This document shows positions 34,818 to 46,709 of a DNA stretch of 64,000 nt, piece after piece (position 1 is the stretch's first letter; every line of letters starts with the position of its first letter). The notes beneath the pieces are model-generated. The model was not told the origin of the DNA and did not search any database. It worked only from the letters and a program-made list of their open reading frames with translations. The translations under genes were made by a program, and so were the position numbers. The stretch is taken from NCBI GenBank assembly GCA_036245805.1, contig BTRK01000004.1:27637541-27701540 (forward strand). Direction: 5' to 3'. Source of the stretch: Pristionchus mayeri. Taxonomy: Eukaryota > Nematoda > Chromadorea > Rhabditida > Neodiplogasteridae.

Positions 34818-37800
34818 TTAATAGAGGGAATCGATGAGTGAATCATCAGCCAGATTGGGCATCGTCACTTCGAGACCAGTCGAGTTCACCATCGTACGAT
34901 TGATCGCCTCAAAGGAAATTAGAGTTATTTTCGTAGTCTACTTTATCAAAAATGTCTTTTCTTCTACACAGCGTAAGGGATGGGAAGAGTGGGTTACCTC
35001 GATGGCATTTGCATTGCCAGCCCAAGCCCTCCTTGTGACTCCATTGGAGACATCCCAAGCAAGCATCGAACGGGCCTTGTTCATTGCACTCTGAGGAAGG
35101 AAAGAGTCAGTCTCATCTCCTCCCTTGCCTCGACTCACATCTGATCCATCGAGGACCATTCCGAATCCTCCATTCATCACATCCCCCCATCCCACTCCTC
35201 CTCCATTGTGGATCGACACCCATGTCGCTCCCCTGCAATGCATCGGTCGAAGAGAGAGGGGAGGGGGAAGGGGAGGGGGAAAGGGGAGGGGAGGGGGAAG
35301 GGGGGGGGGGAAGGGGGGGGGGAGGGGAGGGGGGAGAGTACCTGCATGCGTCTCCAATCACATTCTGAACAGCCATATCAGCAGTGAATGCAGATCCATC
35401 GGTGATATTCGAAGTCTCTCTGCAACATTTCCATAAATCCTCCCTCTCTCATTCTCTGCCTCTCTCAATCCCATTGTGCACTTGAATCTGCATTTGTCCT
35501 CTCTCTTTATTCCTTCTCTCTTCAGTCTCTCCATTCACTTTCTTACTTTCCATCGGCAGCAATCGGCTGGCTGTCTTCATTCAGATATTTTACCCAATCT
35601 ATCCCAATCAATCATCGTTTTCTCTCCTTAGCTTCGTCCATACTACTTCGGATAATATTTATTGTTCCAGAAAAAATGCACTATTTTCTGGATGTAACCG
35701 TGCTGGCCTTAATTGCTGCAACACTATTCATCACATGTAAGGATGACGGCAAGGAAGAAAGTCTACTCAATGCTGCTATTTCAGTATGCAGTAGTAAGAA
35801 GAAAGCAGAGCAAAATAAGCAGAAAGGAGAGAGTTCATCGAAGAGGGAGAGAGTGCAAAAGAAGAGAGGAAGGAGGACAAGAAGGAGAATGGAAAGGAGG
35901 ACAAGAAAGAGGAAAAGAAAGAGGAACACTCCAAGGTCAGGAATACGGTACATCTGAAACTCTCTGATATCGATCGACTTCAGGCTAATGATAACCCCAC
36001 GCGCCTCTCCGCTAAAAGGAATTCTCCTAAGTGAGATAATTCATTTGATCTTTGATTTCTGATTTCCTTTCGTTCAGAGTCGATGGACCGCAACCCCCTC
36101 TCGCACCCGTCCCTGCTGAGAAAGAGAAAGAAGAGAAGAAGGAAGAGAAGAAAGGGGAGAAGAAAGAAGAAAAGAAGGAAGAGAAGAAGGAAGAGAAGAA
36201 GGAAGATAAGAAAGAAGACAAAAAAAGAAGATAAGAAGGAGGGTGAGTAGTATGAGAAATGGTATCTCGCTCACATGAAATGTTCAGAGAAAAAGGAAGA
36301 GCCGAAGAAAGAAGAAGAGAAATCTTCTAAACCGAGAGAGGAGAAGAAAGAAGAGAAAAAGGAGGATGAAGAGGTGCTGTAGCTGACCATCCCATCAATG
36401 TAGAATTCATTCCATTGAAGGAAGATAGCAATCGATCGAACAAATCGCAAAAGAGTAAGAAGCTCATGACGGCGGATGAGAATGACGATGGAGGATACGA
36501 ACAATGTCCCGATATGTCACCGGAAGAGTTGAAAAAGGCAAGGATGATCTTTGATCTCTGTCTACTCCTTCATTCCAGGCACTCGGAAAGTGAGCCATTC
36601 GATGGATGGGATTGGCTACTCGCCCCCTCACCCCTTCCCCTCTCCTTTTCGATCATCATTACGCGTATGATTGTAGCATGAGAGCAAAGCATTTGATAAA
36701 CCAGTATGGATGTCATTCAGTGATTTTTGATCTCGCACCTGAATGGGGAATCAGTTCCCGATACATCGTGATGATCACGAGAGATGACCACTGGCGCCTG
36801 CAATTAGATCATCCCTATCTAACGATAGGGGGGGGGGGGGGGTTCAAGGGATGACTCGACTGACATCGATTTCCTTTGCCTTGACTGCAGCATTGAATGC
36901 GAGAGCGAGTGCGACTCTCCCTGCTTGATCCGAGTAGAGAATTCGTGCCTGCAGAGGAATCTCTCCTTCCCCCTCTCCCCTCTTCGAACCTTGGTGCCCA
37001 CGACGAGTTTGTGTTTGTCTGCCTCACTGATCCACTTCCGATTGTCTCGATACTGCTGCTTCACTGCCTCAGGAACTGCAAGGATTCCCTTCCATCTGGC
37101 ACGGAGATCTCATTGATACCGTCAGTTGTGAGCAGTTCGTCGAATACTTTCATCGCGATCTCGTCTGATTTCCTTCAATTGACATTATGCAATTGTCTAC
37201 TTGATATTGAGACCATTACATGTTGAAATTTATGCAGTACCAATGGGTCGATAGACTCTCTGGCAATCCCGGTCTGGAACCCATCCTGTCTTTCTACTGT
37301 CTATTTTTTTCGCTACATCGATTCATTTCGTGAGTCTTTTTCATGAGCACGTGCTTCAACCCGATATTCTTGATTGCAATCTCTCATTTCTCCCGCCAAA
37401 TATTCGATTTTTATCTCTGCTCTAGATACATCTGATAAGTATACGCATCTGTACATACGTTGATTATTTCTGATTGTAATATTTACTGTGTATTGCATAC
37501 TTTTTCACCTACTCTGTTTCAAAAATAATAAAAATATTTTAATTGTATCATACAATTTGTATGGTTGCTTACTTGAGACACTCCTCTTTGTTGGAAGTGC
37601 ACACCCATCGGAAGGGACCGAATCCCATAGAGAAGATGTCTCTGAATGATCACCCTTGTTATGATAGAGGGGGGACACTTCTTTAGATTATTAGACCCTG
37701 CAGTGGGACTGGTACATCAATATCAGAAATTGATTGTGAGACAGGAGCCGTCATTCAAAGTAGTTCCATCTGCACTCACCCCATGATGTCCTGCATGTAG

Positions 37801-40800
37801 CTGGGGTATCGGAAGGTTTTGTCGTCCTGCAATGGAATAGTGAGAGATCAGAGATCACTCCTCGCGAACCTTGGCTCCTTCCTTCAGCATGGGAACTCCT
37901 GCCCTCTGGCACTCAACGAGGAACGCGTTTCCTAGAAAGATATGCTATTTACTGTAATTAGTGCTCACTGATACCGTAATCCCAGAAGTACATTCCGCGA
38001 GCAGCGAGTTTATCGATCGCAGCAATTTGACGGCGAAGACTGAATCAAGAAGAGATCAGAGAGCAAGGATCAAATACCAAACCTGCTCTGAACCTGACGT
38101 TTGAACTCATCTGGATTAGCAGTCATCATCTCGTTCGACTCTTCGTAGGTCATTCCGGCCTACAGAGATCAAATGTCAACTTGCAAATTCTGAGTGATCG
38201 TACGGGATAGTATCCTCCCAGGTAGGGATTATGAAGGGAAGTCTGATCAGAGCCCAATTCCACGAGTAGCTCATTTTCCGCTGCTAGGCGTTCCCTGCAT
38301 GTTCGAAATGGTACTTTCAGATATGAGGAGTAGTGTAGAAAATGGATCTGACCATAGGTCGACGACGTTTCCGAGATATCCGATGCTCACTGCGATGTTC
38401 ATTCCTCTGTACAACTTGATCTTCTCCATCAACTTATTCAGATCCCTGAGAGGGGAGACTCACTCCTTCCACAATAACCTCGTTATGTGATATCTCACTT
38501 GGTGTATTCATCTAGCCACTTCTGGTCGAGTCTCTTCCGGAGAGCATCCTCGTTGATCTGCAGAGAACGATACACTCTTTCATGATTCTAGTGACGATAG
38601 ATTTCACTTGAAATATCTAATCGAGAGCACATAACCCCACCTCAGCGATAACAGCGATGCAGCCTGCAATTCTTCCAGCCTTTGGCTGTGCTCCACTCAT
38701 TCCTCCCAGACCAGAAGTCACGAACACCTTCAATCACCCATTGGATCTCACTTCCACCCTCGATCTCACTTTTCCAGCCAGACTCTCCACTCCCAGATAT
38801 CGACGACCAGCATTCATCACTGTGATCTGCATTAACTCCCATTAATAATCAGTTTCCATTTGCTGCCTACCGTAGTCCCATGCACGATTCCCTGGGGTCC
38901 GATGTAGCAGAAGGATCCTGGAATGAATGGATTCTACTGTAATCAGGACGATGACACACCCGCAGTCATTTGTCCGTACTGAGTGACTCCCAGTGCGAAG
39001 AACTTGTTGTAGAGTTCCTTCGTCGAATAGTTGGGAATCATCTGGAGATCAAAATGGAGAGAGGAATGAGGAAGGGACGAACCATTCCATTGGTGATTGT
39101 GAGTCGAGGAGCAGAGGAAGAAGAAGGGAAGACACCCAGGGGATGACCTACTCTCACTCCATTCATTCAGTCGATTATCGATTGAATACCTGAGTAGAGC
39201 ACGAGTGTCTGATCATTGGCCATGTTCTCGAGATAGCGAAGAATGAGGCGAAACTGGAAGGATTGGATAGAAATGAAGTCATCCACTGGATGGAACCTGC
39301 AGCCAATTGCTGAATACTTGTCCATTTCCTCCGTAGGTCACGAGTTCACGAGGGAATTGTGCCACCTGACTTCTTTCTATTCCATCTAACACATAAAAAG
39401 ATTCACTTTAGGATCGAGGTTGTTGAGAATCATGAGGATGATGGCCCCGCACGTCTTCGATCGAGCAGTTATCCCCCAGAGAGAAGGAGCCTAAGTGATC
39501 TTTGATCTCTATGATCTGTCCTTGTTCCATCGGTCACTGACGTGAATAGGGTAAGTTTACGCACTCAATCAGTCGATGGTTTTACGATTGCCCATTTCAG
39601 ATTCGAAATAGGCCCATAAAGAACCAATTTCCATCGTATTCTCGTGTTTCCGTGAAAACAGAGGTCGTGAAAAGAACTATCCAACTTTAGAAGAGAAATC
39701 GAGTTTCAGGCTAAGTTAAGACGAATCAGGAAAATGGGATCACAGTAAGAGTGCACTTCTAAGAGATCAGCAATCTCTTATCGGCATTAGTGATGTCTGA
39801 TTGAAGGGAGAAAGGTTGATGAGGGAAGGAGTGAGAGAGGAGGAGAGATTACCTCCATCCAGAAATCGGGGCAGAATCTATAGGCATAGATGTGCCCGAA
39901 CCGATCCAATTCCGCTGCGAATTCCTCAAAATATCAGTCTATTTCAACAATTCCAGCAATTAGATTTACCTTAGCGAGCAGTTGATGATGCTCCTTCGGA
40001 ACGTAGCGAAGAACGTTGCGAACAGCCAACTGAAAGGGAATAGGGAGTGGAAGATGAAAGAGACTCCTTCTGAAGCTACGATCCCATTCCCGCTTTCTCC
40101 CCTTCCTTACCTTCTTCTCTTCCTTCGTCAGATTGCACGGTCTCTTCGGAGCTCGAGGACCGGGAAGAGAAAGGAATTCCTGAAGGAAAGAGTTGTCTGT
40201 GGTCTTCTATTGGGGTGTCCGGAAAGTTCGTATAATTTTTTGTTTTTATTTTTTATTCAATGCTTTACAATTCTCAGTGACCAATGTATGCCCCCTTCTT
40301 TCTCACTACCTCCCTCCAGCCATTGGGCAGGGTCTCGATTCCTCTCTTCCAGAATGCGGGTTTCTTCGAGACCGCCCAGTTCACGAAAGCCCTCACAACT
40401 TCATCTCGATTCTTGAACTTCTTTCCTTTGCAGAAGTCAGAGAGAGAGCGGAAGCAGTGGTAGTCGCATGGGGAGAGATCCGGGGAATACGGTGGATGGG
40501 GAATCCTCTCGATCTTCAGCTCGTCCATTTTCTTCTGGGTCATCTTCGCTCGATGTGGGCGAGCATTGCCCATCAGAAGAAGAATTTTGCCCTGGTTCAG
40601 GAGTCTAGGAGGGACTCTGATCGCGACATCTTCCAGTTGTTCAGAGAAGAGGTCGGCATTGATGCTGGTGCCAGGGGCGAGGATCTCCCAGTAGATGGGA
40701 CCGAGCACTGAGAAGAAGAAGCAGAGGAGTTCCTTCTTTCCGTGCTCTTCCTTCTTCGGGACGGGCGTGGGCTTCTCATCTGCATCCACCCATTGCAGTC

Positions 40801-41532
40801 TCCTCACAGGGTTATCGTACGTGATCCACTTCTCATCTGTAGCGATGATGGAATTGACCCATCGAAGATTGGATCTACGATGGAGTAATTCCCGACAGAC
40901 TTGAACACGATTTTTCAGCTGTTCGGGGGAGAGGTCATGGGGAATCACTTGTGGAAGTTTCGGCTTCTTCCCAGATCGATGGAGGATATCGGACACCGTT
41001 GATCTGGAAGTACCAGTATCCTTCTTCAACTCACGCACACTGGCCATGGGCTTGCGCTTCAGTGTGCGGAGAACGAGAGGCTGATCGAGGGAGGGAGGGC
41101 GTCCAGAGCGGGGTTGATCATCGAGACCAAACTCCCCTTTCTTGAAGCGGGAGAACCACTTATAGCAGAAGGGTATGGAGGGGGCGTCAGCTCCTTCCGA
41201 CTGGGCCAGGGCAGAGTGGGCCTCCTTCACGGATCGGCCAAGACGGTAGTAATGAAGTAAAACTGCTGGGAGGTAGAGATGGGAGTCCATCAGAAGAATC
41301 AATGTAGCAACTAGGAGACTGATTAAATCCTCTCACTACTCAACGTCAGAATGATGCAATACATTGTTGACAAACAGATTGCGCAATCACTGCATTTGAT
41401 CGCGAACTGACTTTTTTCCGAAGCATTATACGAACTTTCCGGACACCCCAATATCTTTCTCACCGTCGGATATTCAACGAGAGGATGGAAGAAATCATTG
41501 GTGATCTCATCCTGATTGAATCTCTTCGCCAT
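34818..41532 (-). CDS. urocanate hydratase (urocanase)
   Basis: This cytosolic histidine-catabolism enzyme converts urocanate to 4-imidazolone-5-propionate with tightly bound NAD+. The ATG at 41532 follows ATTGCAG. Exons read in order: MAKRFNQDE..EYPT, LPGPRAPKRPCNLT, LAVRNVLRYVPKEHHQLL, then many short exons. The NAD-site signature SGLGGMSGAQPKAGR is near 38710-38660. Later exons carry RDIFSMGFGPFRWVCTS (37630), HKLVVGTKARILYSDQAG (37010-36890), SRDHHDVSGTDSPFR (36800-36750), AFTADMAVQNVIGDA (35400) and RGATWVSIHNGGGVGWG (35230-35190). The end is DSLIDSLY with stop 34820-34818. The order and motifs cover the whole family length. The gene hosts a mariner in intron 1 and an antisense gene in a late intron, yet its frame appears intact. 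Confidence 0.93.
35253..35337 (+). repeat. G-rich tract in a urocanase intron
   Basis: On the + strand this is an 85-base run of GGGG/GGGGG blocks separated by single A or AA (more than ten G-runs of four or more). It lies between the urocanase exon beginning RGATWVS and the exon ending IGDACR. In the urocanase transcript it is a C-rich pyrimidine tract. On the + strand it has strong G-quadruplex potential by sequence. Confidence 0.9.
35676..36593 (+). CDS. Lys/Glu-rich small protein nested in a urocanase intron
   Basis: The ATG at 35676 encodes a hydrophobic start (FLDVTVLALIAATLFIT) up to a CACAT|GTAAGG donor. Later exons encode Lys/Glu-rich low-complexity sequence (KKEEKKEEHSK), a segment VHLKLSDIDRLQANDNPTR, then VDGPQPPLAPVPAEKEKEE, and a last part with DGGYEQCPDMSPEELKK. 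The end is ALGK with stop 36591-36593. The final intron (36538-36578) uses a GC donor, AAG|GCAAGG. Two frame problems exist: the second exon's best frame does not join exon 1 without a stop, and the Lys/Glu exon is out of frame after a run of seven A at about 36222-36228. This could be sequence error in low-complexity DNA or real decay. No family is recognised. Confidence 0.5.
40210..41451 (-). mobile_element. complete mariner transposon in urocanase intron 1
   Basis: A 1242-bp element flanked by TA on both sides (40208-40209 and 41452-41453). Its terminal inverted repeats begin TTGGGGTGTCCGGAAAGTTC and match over about 28 bases. It contains one transposase reading frame on the - strand. The insertion lies between the urocanase exon ending EYPT (donor GTGAGA at about 41467) and the exon beginning FLSLPG (about 40185), so splicing should remove it. 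Confidence 0.96.
40274..41290 (-). pseudogene. mariner transposase, catalytically mutated
   Basis: An uninterrupted frame of 338 codons from the ATG at 41290. The N-terminal paired-type helix-turn-helix region includes QPRSGRPPS. The linker reads VIPHDLSPEQ where mariners have a WVPHEL-type motif. The catalytic domain has TDEKW (first Asp) and PYSPDLSPCDYH (third Asp). The second position, normally HDNARPH, reads MGNARPH, a GGC Gly codon in place of Asp. The spacing to the third Asp is 34 residues, as in D,D34D mariners. Loss of one of three catalytic Asp predicts an inactive enzyme, although the frame and ends are intact and could be mobilised in trans. Confidence 0.93.
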
Positions 41533-42679
41533 CTGCAATGATAGGAATGAGTAAGGAGGGAAGTGTTCAATGAGCACGTTGAAGGAGTGCAGAGTAGGAT
41601 GATATCTAGAGCATCCCCATGAGAGGGAATGATCAGGAGAGGAGATCAGAGACACGAAGGTAATATCGGCAAAAAGAGCCTTTCGACGAAATCTTCGCTT
41701 TCTTTTTTCTCGCACGTGAGAAAGGAAGAAGGGGAGGGGGAGGGGGTGGTTTGATCATCTCCCTTGAGGAGAATGAACAGTTCTGTACGAATCTACGAAG
41801 GAGATCAGATGCAGTAGAGGGAGTTTCAATGACAGAGAAGGGATAGTCTACTGGTGGGAGTCGGTCGTAACCTTTTACGGTAGGCCCATCTTGGCTACTT
41901 TCTTTCCATGTTTATGCCTCCTTTGATTGGCTTGCCTTCCTTCTCCTTCTCTAAATTCTCTCGAAACTCTCTCACATTTCTCTCCACGTGGGGTGAGAGA
42001 AGAACCGAATAAGAAGAGTGATGGCATAGAGGGGAAGGGATTGGTAATCCACTTCCTCTTATCCTTTTACTCCAACAATTCGAGTAGTACGATTGATGAC
42101 GTAAGCAGACAAAGAGGAAGTGCAAAACACACCTTCGAGTGCCCCCGAATATATAACACAACGAACAAATTAATTCTTCGGATTCCTCTAATCCTCTAAT
42201 GATCTCTCGATCTCTGTATTTCGATTCTCGTTATCCTTCATTCTCCCCTCATTCCCTCCTGTAGAGTGGTCACTCTCCCCTTCCTCCCCTTCTTCTCTCG
42301 TTCTCTTTTCTCTCGTCTATTCGCACTACACAGCCGGTTTGCCACCCCTCATTCTTTACTCTTCTACTGCCAATATTGGAGTTATCAAAAAAGAACTAAG
42401 TGATTGTGGCGATGCCAATTTTGCTCTTTCGTTTTCAAAACACCCCCGCAATTAGTCATTTGAAAAATTGTCCATTTCAACGTGATCGCATCATTTGTTT
42501 CGTCTTTTTGTTGGGGTTGCATTCCGTTCATTTCTTTGTTGAGCGAATGATTCTCATTTGGAATCCTTGATTATTCCAGTGTCTCTCCACATAATCTCAT
42601 CGGGTAGAAGAGTATCGATCTCCACGTGTGAACGAGGTGAGTGAATCCTTCCTTCCCCAGTATTTTTTCCTTCTTCAGA
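41533..42679. other. divergent intergenic region, urocanase / spinster
   Basis: Head-to-head promoters for urocanase (-) and the spinster-like transporter (+) must lie here. Nothing else is supported. The segment 42230-42400 is C/T-rich. The sequence before the spinster ATG ends TTCTTCAGA, a likely spliced-leader acceptor. Confidence 0.5.
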
Positions 42680-45600
42680 ATGGTCTCGAGCACTCTACAA
42701 ACGAAATCGACGAAGGAGACTAAAGAGAAGAGCGAGAAGGGAAAATACGGGGTGTTCGCCATTCTATTCTTCACCAACATACTCAATTATGTCGATCGAT
42801 ATACGATGGCTGGTGGGTCAACGATTTCTCTTTTGATAGAGGGAATCCCCTTCTTCCATTGCCTCTCTTTCCCCTTCTCACTCGAACAGTTCGAAGAGGG
42901 GAGGTTCGGAAAGGGAAAGTGTCCATTCTCCTTGGAGATTCCCCGATGGAAAATGCAGAAACTAGAATAGAAACACTGATGTACTCTTCTCCCCTCTCAC
43001 TACTAATTCATAACAGGATACATGTTGATGGTAGGGGTGACATGGAATCAACAGGGGAGATAGAGCACACACGACATGTTTATTTTGACACGATCTCACG
43101 TAAGATTAGTGGGGTCACACTCATCTATCAATCAATCAATCACAGCTACAGTATCTTCGCAGGTGTCCTCACGGGAATCCAGAACGACTTCGGCATTAAC
43201 GATGCCGGTGGGGGATTGCTGCAGACGATCTTCATCACTGCACTGGCTATCGGGTCGCCCCTCTTCGGATATCTGGGAGACAGGTACCCATCCCATACTG
43301 CGCACTCATCCTTACCGCAATGATCTCATGATGCAGGTACAACCGCAAGTTACTCATAGTAGTCGGTCTTCTCATCTGGACAGGTTCCGTCTTCGGGTCA
43401 TCATTCATTCCAGACACTGTACTGTCTTCCATCTCCAATTATCCCTAGTTCTTCCCTTGAGAGTTTCGTTGCCTTCATGATCATGCGTGGCCTCTTCGGA
43501 TTCGGGCAGGCAGCCTACGTCACCATCTCTCCCTCTCTCATCGCAGATGCATTCACTGGTCTGTTCCCATCCCTCCTTCCCCTTGTCCTCCTCAATCATC
43601 AATTCTCCCGATCATCAATAGAGTGGATCATTTGCATCTTGATCAAATATCTGGGTGGTAGCTTTTAAAGTCTTTTTTCGAAGCGTTCGAATTGTAGGCC
43701 AGAAGCGGGCGTTGATGCTAATGCTCTACTACTTCGCCATTCCCGTCGGCAGGTGAGAAAGGGAACAACACAGTATGAATTCATCTCTTGTGTAAAACAT
43801 AAGACTTTGGCCATACTATTTACCTGATCAAATAAGAATCAAATCTCGATGGATAAGGGAAGGACAATCTTTGAGTGGACTTGGCTTCATCGTGGGATCG
43901 ACAGTGGAGAGTTTGCTGGGTGACTGGAGATGGGGAATAAGGGCCACCTCCATCCTTGGTCAGCATTCATTATTATGAATTTATTTGTTCAATCGCATGC
44001 ATTTTTGCTCATAAGAGACTCGTTGTCATCCCGAATTATATTGCGAGATTCGTCTTCTTTTAGACGCAATCTGCCTCGTTCTTCTCATTCTCTTCGTGCA
44101 CGATCGACACTCGGATGTCGAAGAGGTTTACTGCTCTGTTGATTTCCCTGATTATGATTCCCAGAACGAGACGATGGAAAGTCGATCGAGTTACTCTGCT
44201 GATCTGAAGTCGCTCGCTAAGAAGTGAGTGGAGACTAATAGAAAGGAATTGAATCTTCCCATTCCAGTGCCACTTTCATGACTTCAACATTCGCTTACAC
44301 TGCAGTCATTTTCGTCACTGGTAAATTTAGTTTTCTATCTGTTTGCTTTTAAAGTATAATTATCTGCCTGGATGTGTATATTTCTGTATTGTTTGGACGC
44401 TATGCCCGAAGAGAGATGAACGTTCCTCCTCCTCTCCTCCCCTCATTTCCTCCCTTGAGGCACTCTCTCATGGTGGATTCCCACTGCGATGCAACACGTG
44501 CAGGCGATGAATCACAATCTCAATTCAACACAAGATCTGAGTGCAGACATCAAGTCGAGGTGAGAGAGAGGGGGAATGGATGGGACTGGGAATGAATGCC
44601 CTCTCAGTTCGACGTTTACCTTCGGTCTCATCACGATGATCTCTGGTTTCGCAGGAGTCGCCACGGGTTCACTACTCTCCCATGTGAGTACAGTACAGCA
44701 CTATGATTATCTAAAGGGATTTCAATATTCATTGATGATTCCCTTGCAGTTGCTCAGTTCGGGTCGATTCTGTTTCTCTCTCTGTCCCACTCCTCGATCC
44801 GATCCCATCATCTGTGCAGTGGGAACTGCCATTGGAGGTATCCTTCCCTTCTCTCCACTTTCTACCAAATTCTCCTTCCAGTTCCCACATTTTTCGCAGT
44901 TGTTAGGCTAATACCGGTCAACATTGTCGTCGCAGAGGTGAGAATTGTATCAAGATCAACGATGAAATCTCCTCCCCAGGTGATCATGTTCTTCTGCATC
45001 ACTGGTCTCTGCTTCATCTGGGCTACCAATGTCAACCTATACATTGTAAGTTTCATTACGAACTACCAGTCAATAGGGGGGGTCGATCGATGTGAGGATG
45101 TTACCGTAATTCTCGTTCAGTCCGTCGTGTCTCCCAACAAGTGTAACTCTGCGAATGGCATTCAAATTCTGCTGTCACACGTTCTCGGAGACGGATCGGG
45201 GCCGTATATCGTGGGAGCGGTGAGAAGGAAAGAGAAGGAAGGGGAATAAGAGTAAGCATGCAGATATCTGATCACATCCGAGGAGAGGAGAAGACTCCCA
45301 GTGCACATTGGTATGTTGGCATGCTCACTCTATCTATCTAGATATAGCAGCTGAGGATGCAGTCGTGATCTCGTTAAGGAATTCTCTCTCGATGGCCTTC
45401 AACGTTGCGAATGCCCTCCTCATTCCTGCAGTCATTCTCTTCATCATCGCAGCTCTCACTTATCCACGAGACAGAGCAGCTTTCCTGAGGAGTACCAGTG
45501 AGTACTCTGATAGCAGAGAAACCATTCGAATACATCCCACTCATCTCTCTTTGTGCGAATCAAGGATAGATTCTATCCCACGTTCGATCGAAATGCAATT

Positions 45601-45798
45601 CAAACTAGTGAATTGAGATCCCTCGATGGTCGAGATAGCCGATGTGAAGACAGCAGTGGAAACTGCTGGTGAGTCGATCGATTGGGGGTCACTACAGTAT
45701 CCTTCCCTTCAGGACTCGCGTCATCGGTCAAAATAGTGCCAGTGGAGATGACTCCAGCCCCTGTGAAATTCTCCTTCCCCAGTGAACACACGGGTTAG
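42680..45798 (+). CDS. spinster-type MFS transporter
   Basis: The ATG at 42680 begins a charged N-terminus (STKETKEKSEKGKYG), then the first helix with FFTNILNYVDRYTMAG, typical of Spinster proteins. Later motifs are LTGIQNDFGINDAGGGLLQT, GYLGDRYNRK (the MFS A motif across an intron near 43285-43335), MIMRGLFGFGQAAYVTISP, and a C-half segment FCITGLCFIWATNVNLYIV. The final helix region is LRNSLSMAFNVANALLIPAV. Stop TAG is at 45796-45798. Spinster proteins export lysosomal sphingolipid or lysophospholipid and sugar-type solutes and affect lysosome function. About twelve helices are expected and most can be seen. Several introns are longer than average. Confidence 0.88.
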
Positions 45799-46026
45799 GA
45801 TGGAAGGAAATGGGGAGATAGGCAAATGATCAATTGTAGCGATGGAGCCCTCACGGCCGCATTCTCAACTGGAAGAAGTAGCGAAACACGAGTAACTAAA
45901 CAAAAATCACGCGCAAACAAATTCAATGATCTCAAAGTAATAATTTGATAAAGCCTCATTACCAGAATCTGAATTATACTTGTCTGATGTTCTTTAAAAA
46001 AAGTATGAAAATTCAAAAATGTTAGC

Positions 46027-46099
46027 AGCCCGATGCGGGGCTCGAACCCGCGACAGCCAGATTAAGAGTCTGGTGCTCTACCGACTGAGCTAACCGGGC
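46027..46099 (-). tRNA. tRNA-Lys (anticodon CTT)
   Basis: On the - strand it begins GCCCGGTTAGCTCAGTCGGT and folds as a standard cloverleaf: 7-bp acceptor stem (GCCCGGT / ATCGGGC), D-arm with AGCTCAGT...GGTAGAGC, anticodon loop ACTCTTAAT (CTT), and T-loop GGTTCGAGCCCC. A/B box promoter sequences are present. There is no intron and no encoded CCA. An A-run just below 46027 gives the Pol III T-terminator on the transcribed strand. It is identical to the copy at 63390-63462. Confidence 0.98.
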
Positions 46100-46260
46100 T
46101 AACGAGTTGCTTCACTTAAAACTCGAACGTGTCCTGTATCTATATCCACTCATCTGGTTTTTATTATATCGTATGTTTTCAATTACGCTCTACCAATTTC
46201 CTCTTCCCCCAATTACTCTCATGAACCATTTCAATCAGTGCTCTTATTACCCTCTATCCC

Positions 46261-46515
46261 TTATCCATCTCTAATCTTAGTTCTCTGATGCAGACTGGTC
46301 TCATCTCGAGTAAACACCAAGCAGTTGGCACTTGCATAAAACCCAGTCCCCCAATCAACATCTAATCCTCCGAAGACTTGTTTCCCGTCTGATCCACCAC
46401 TTCCCTTCTTTATGATCATTACTTCCCCCCCCCCCACTTCTCTCCGATTCATCCCGTTGTAATGAGTAGGCCGTTCCTCTTTCTGTCTCAACAACATTCT
46501 TCTCACAGCTCCCAT
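46261..46515 (-). CDS. possible small basic protein
   Basis: An ATG-started frame of 84 codons with reasonably balanced composition (GGLDVDWGTGFYASANC near its end). An overlapping frame upstream (MSPEGMKWNDSDSEELKSRWEL, ATG about 46570) reaches a GTGAGA donor-like site. A C10 run at 46428-46437 makes the frame relationship uncertain. No domain is recognised, and it may be spurious. Confidence 0.22.
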   Translation of the reverse strand: MGAVRRMLLRQKEERPTHYNGMNRREVGGGEVMIIKKGSGGSDGKQVFGGLDVDWGTGFYASANCLVFTRDETSLHQRTKIRDG

Positions 46516-46709
46516 CGGGATTTAAGCTCTTCCGAATCTGAGTCATTCCATTTCATTCCCTCTGGCGACATCTCTTCTCAAGTCACTCGTCCATCATATC
46601 TCAACCTCTTCCTTTGTTTACTAATCTTTCCGGCCTTGCTCACGAGAAGTATCTAATTCCTCATTTCCATCTCTTCATCTGATGATTCTCCTCTATTGTC
46701 AGTCTCGAG

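Larger units (their letters stand above)
45799..46709. other. intergenic region, spinster / gelsolin-like
   Basis: It contains the tRNA-Lys at 46027-46099 and a weak candidate small gene on the - strand (46261-46515). Otherwise no supported feature. Confidence 0.5.

Noticed and set aside
34938..35436. Gly/Arg-rich and Pro-rich frames around 35.2 kb
   Set aside because: They cross the G-rich intron tract. Only the urocanase exon part (RGATWVSIHNGGG) is real coding sequence.
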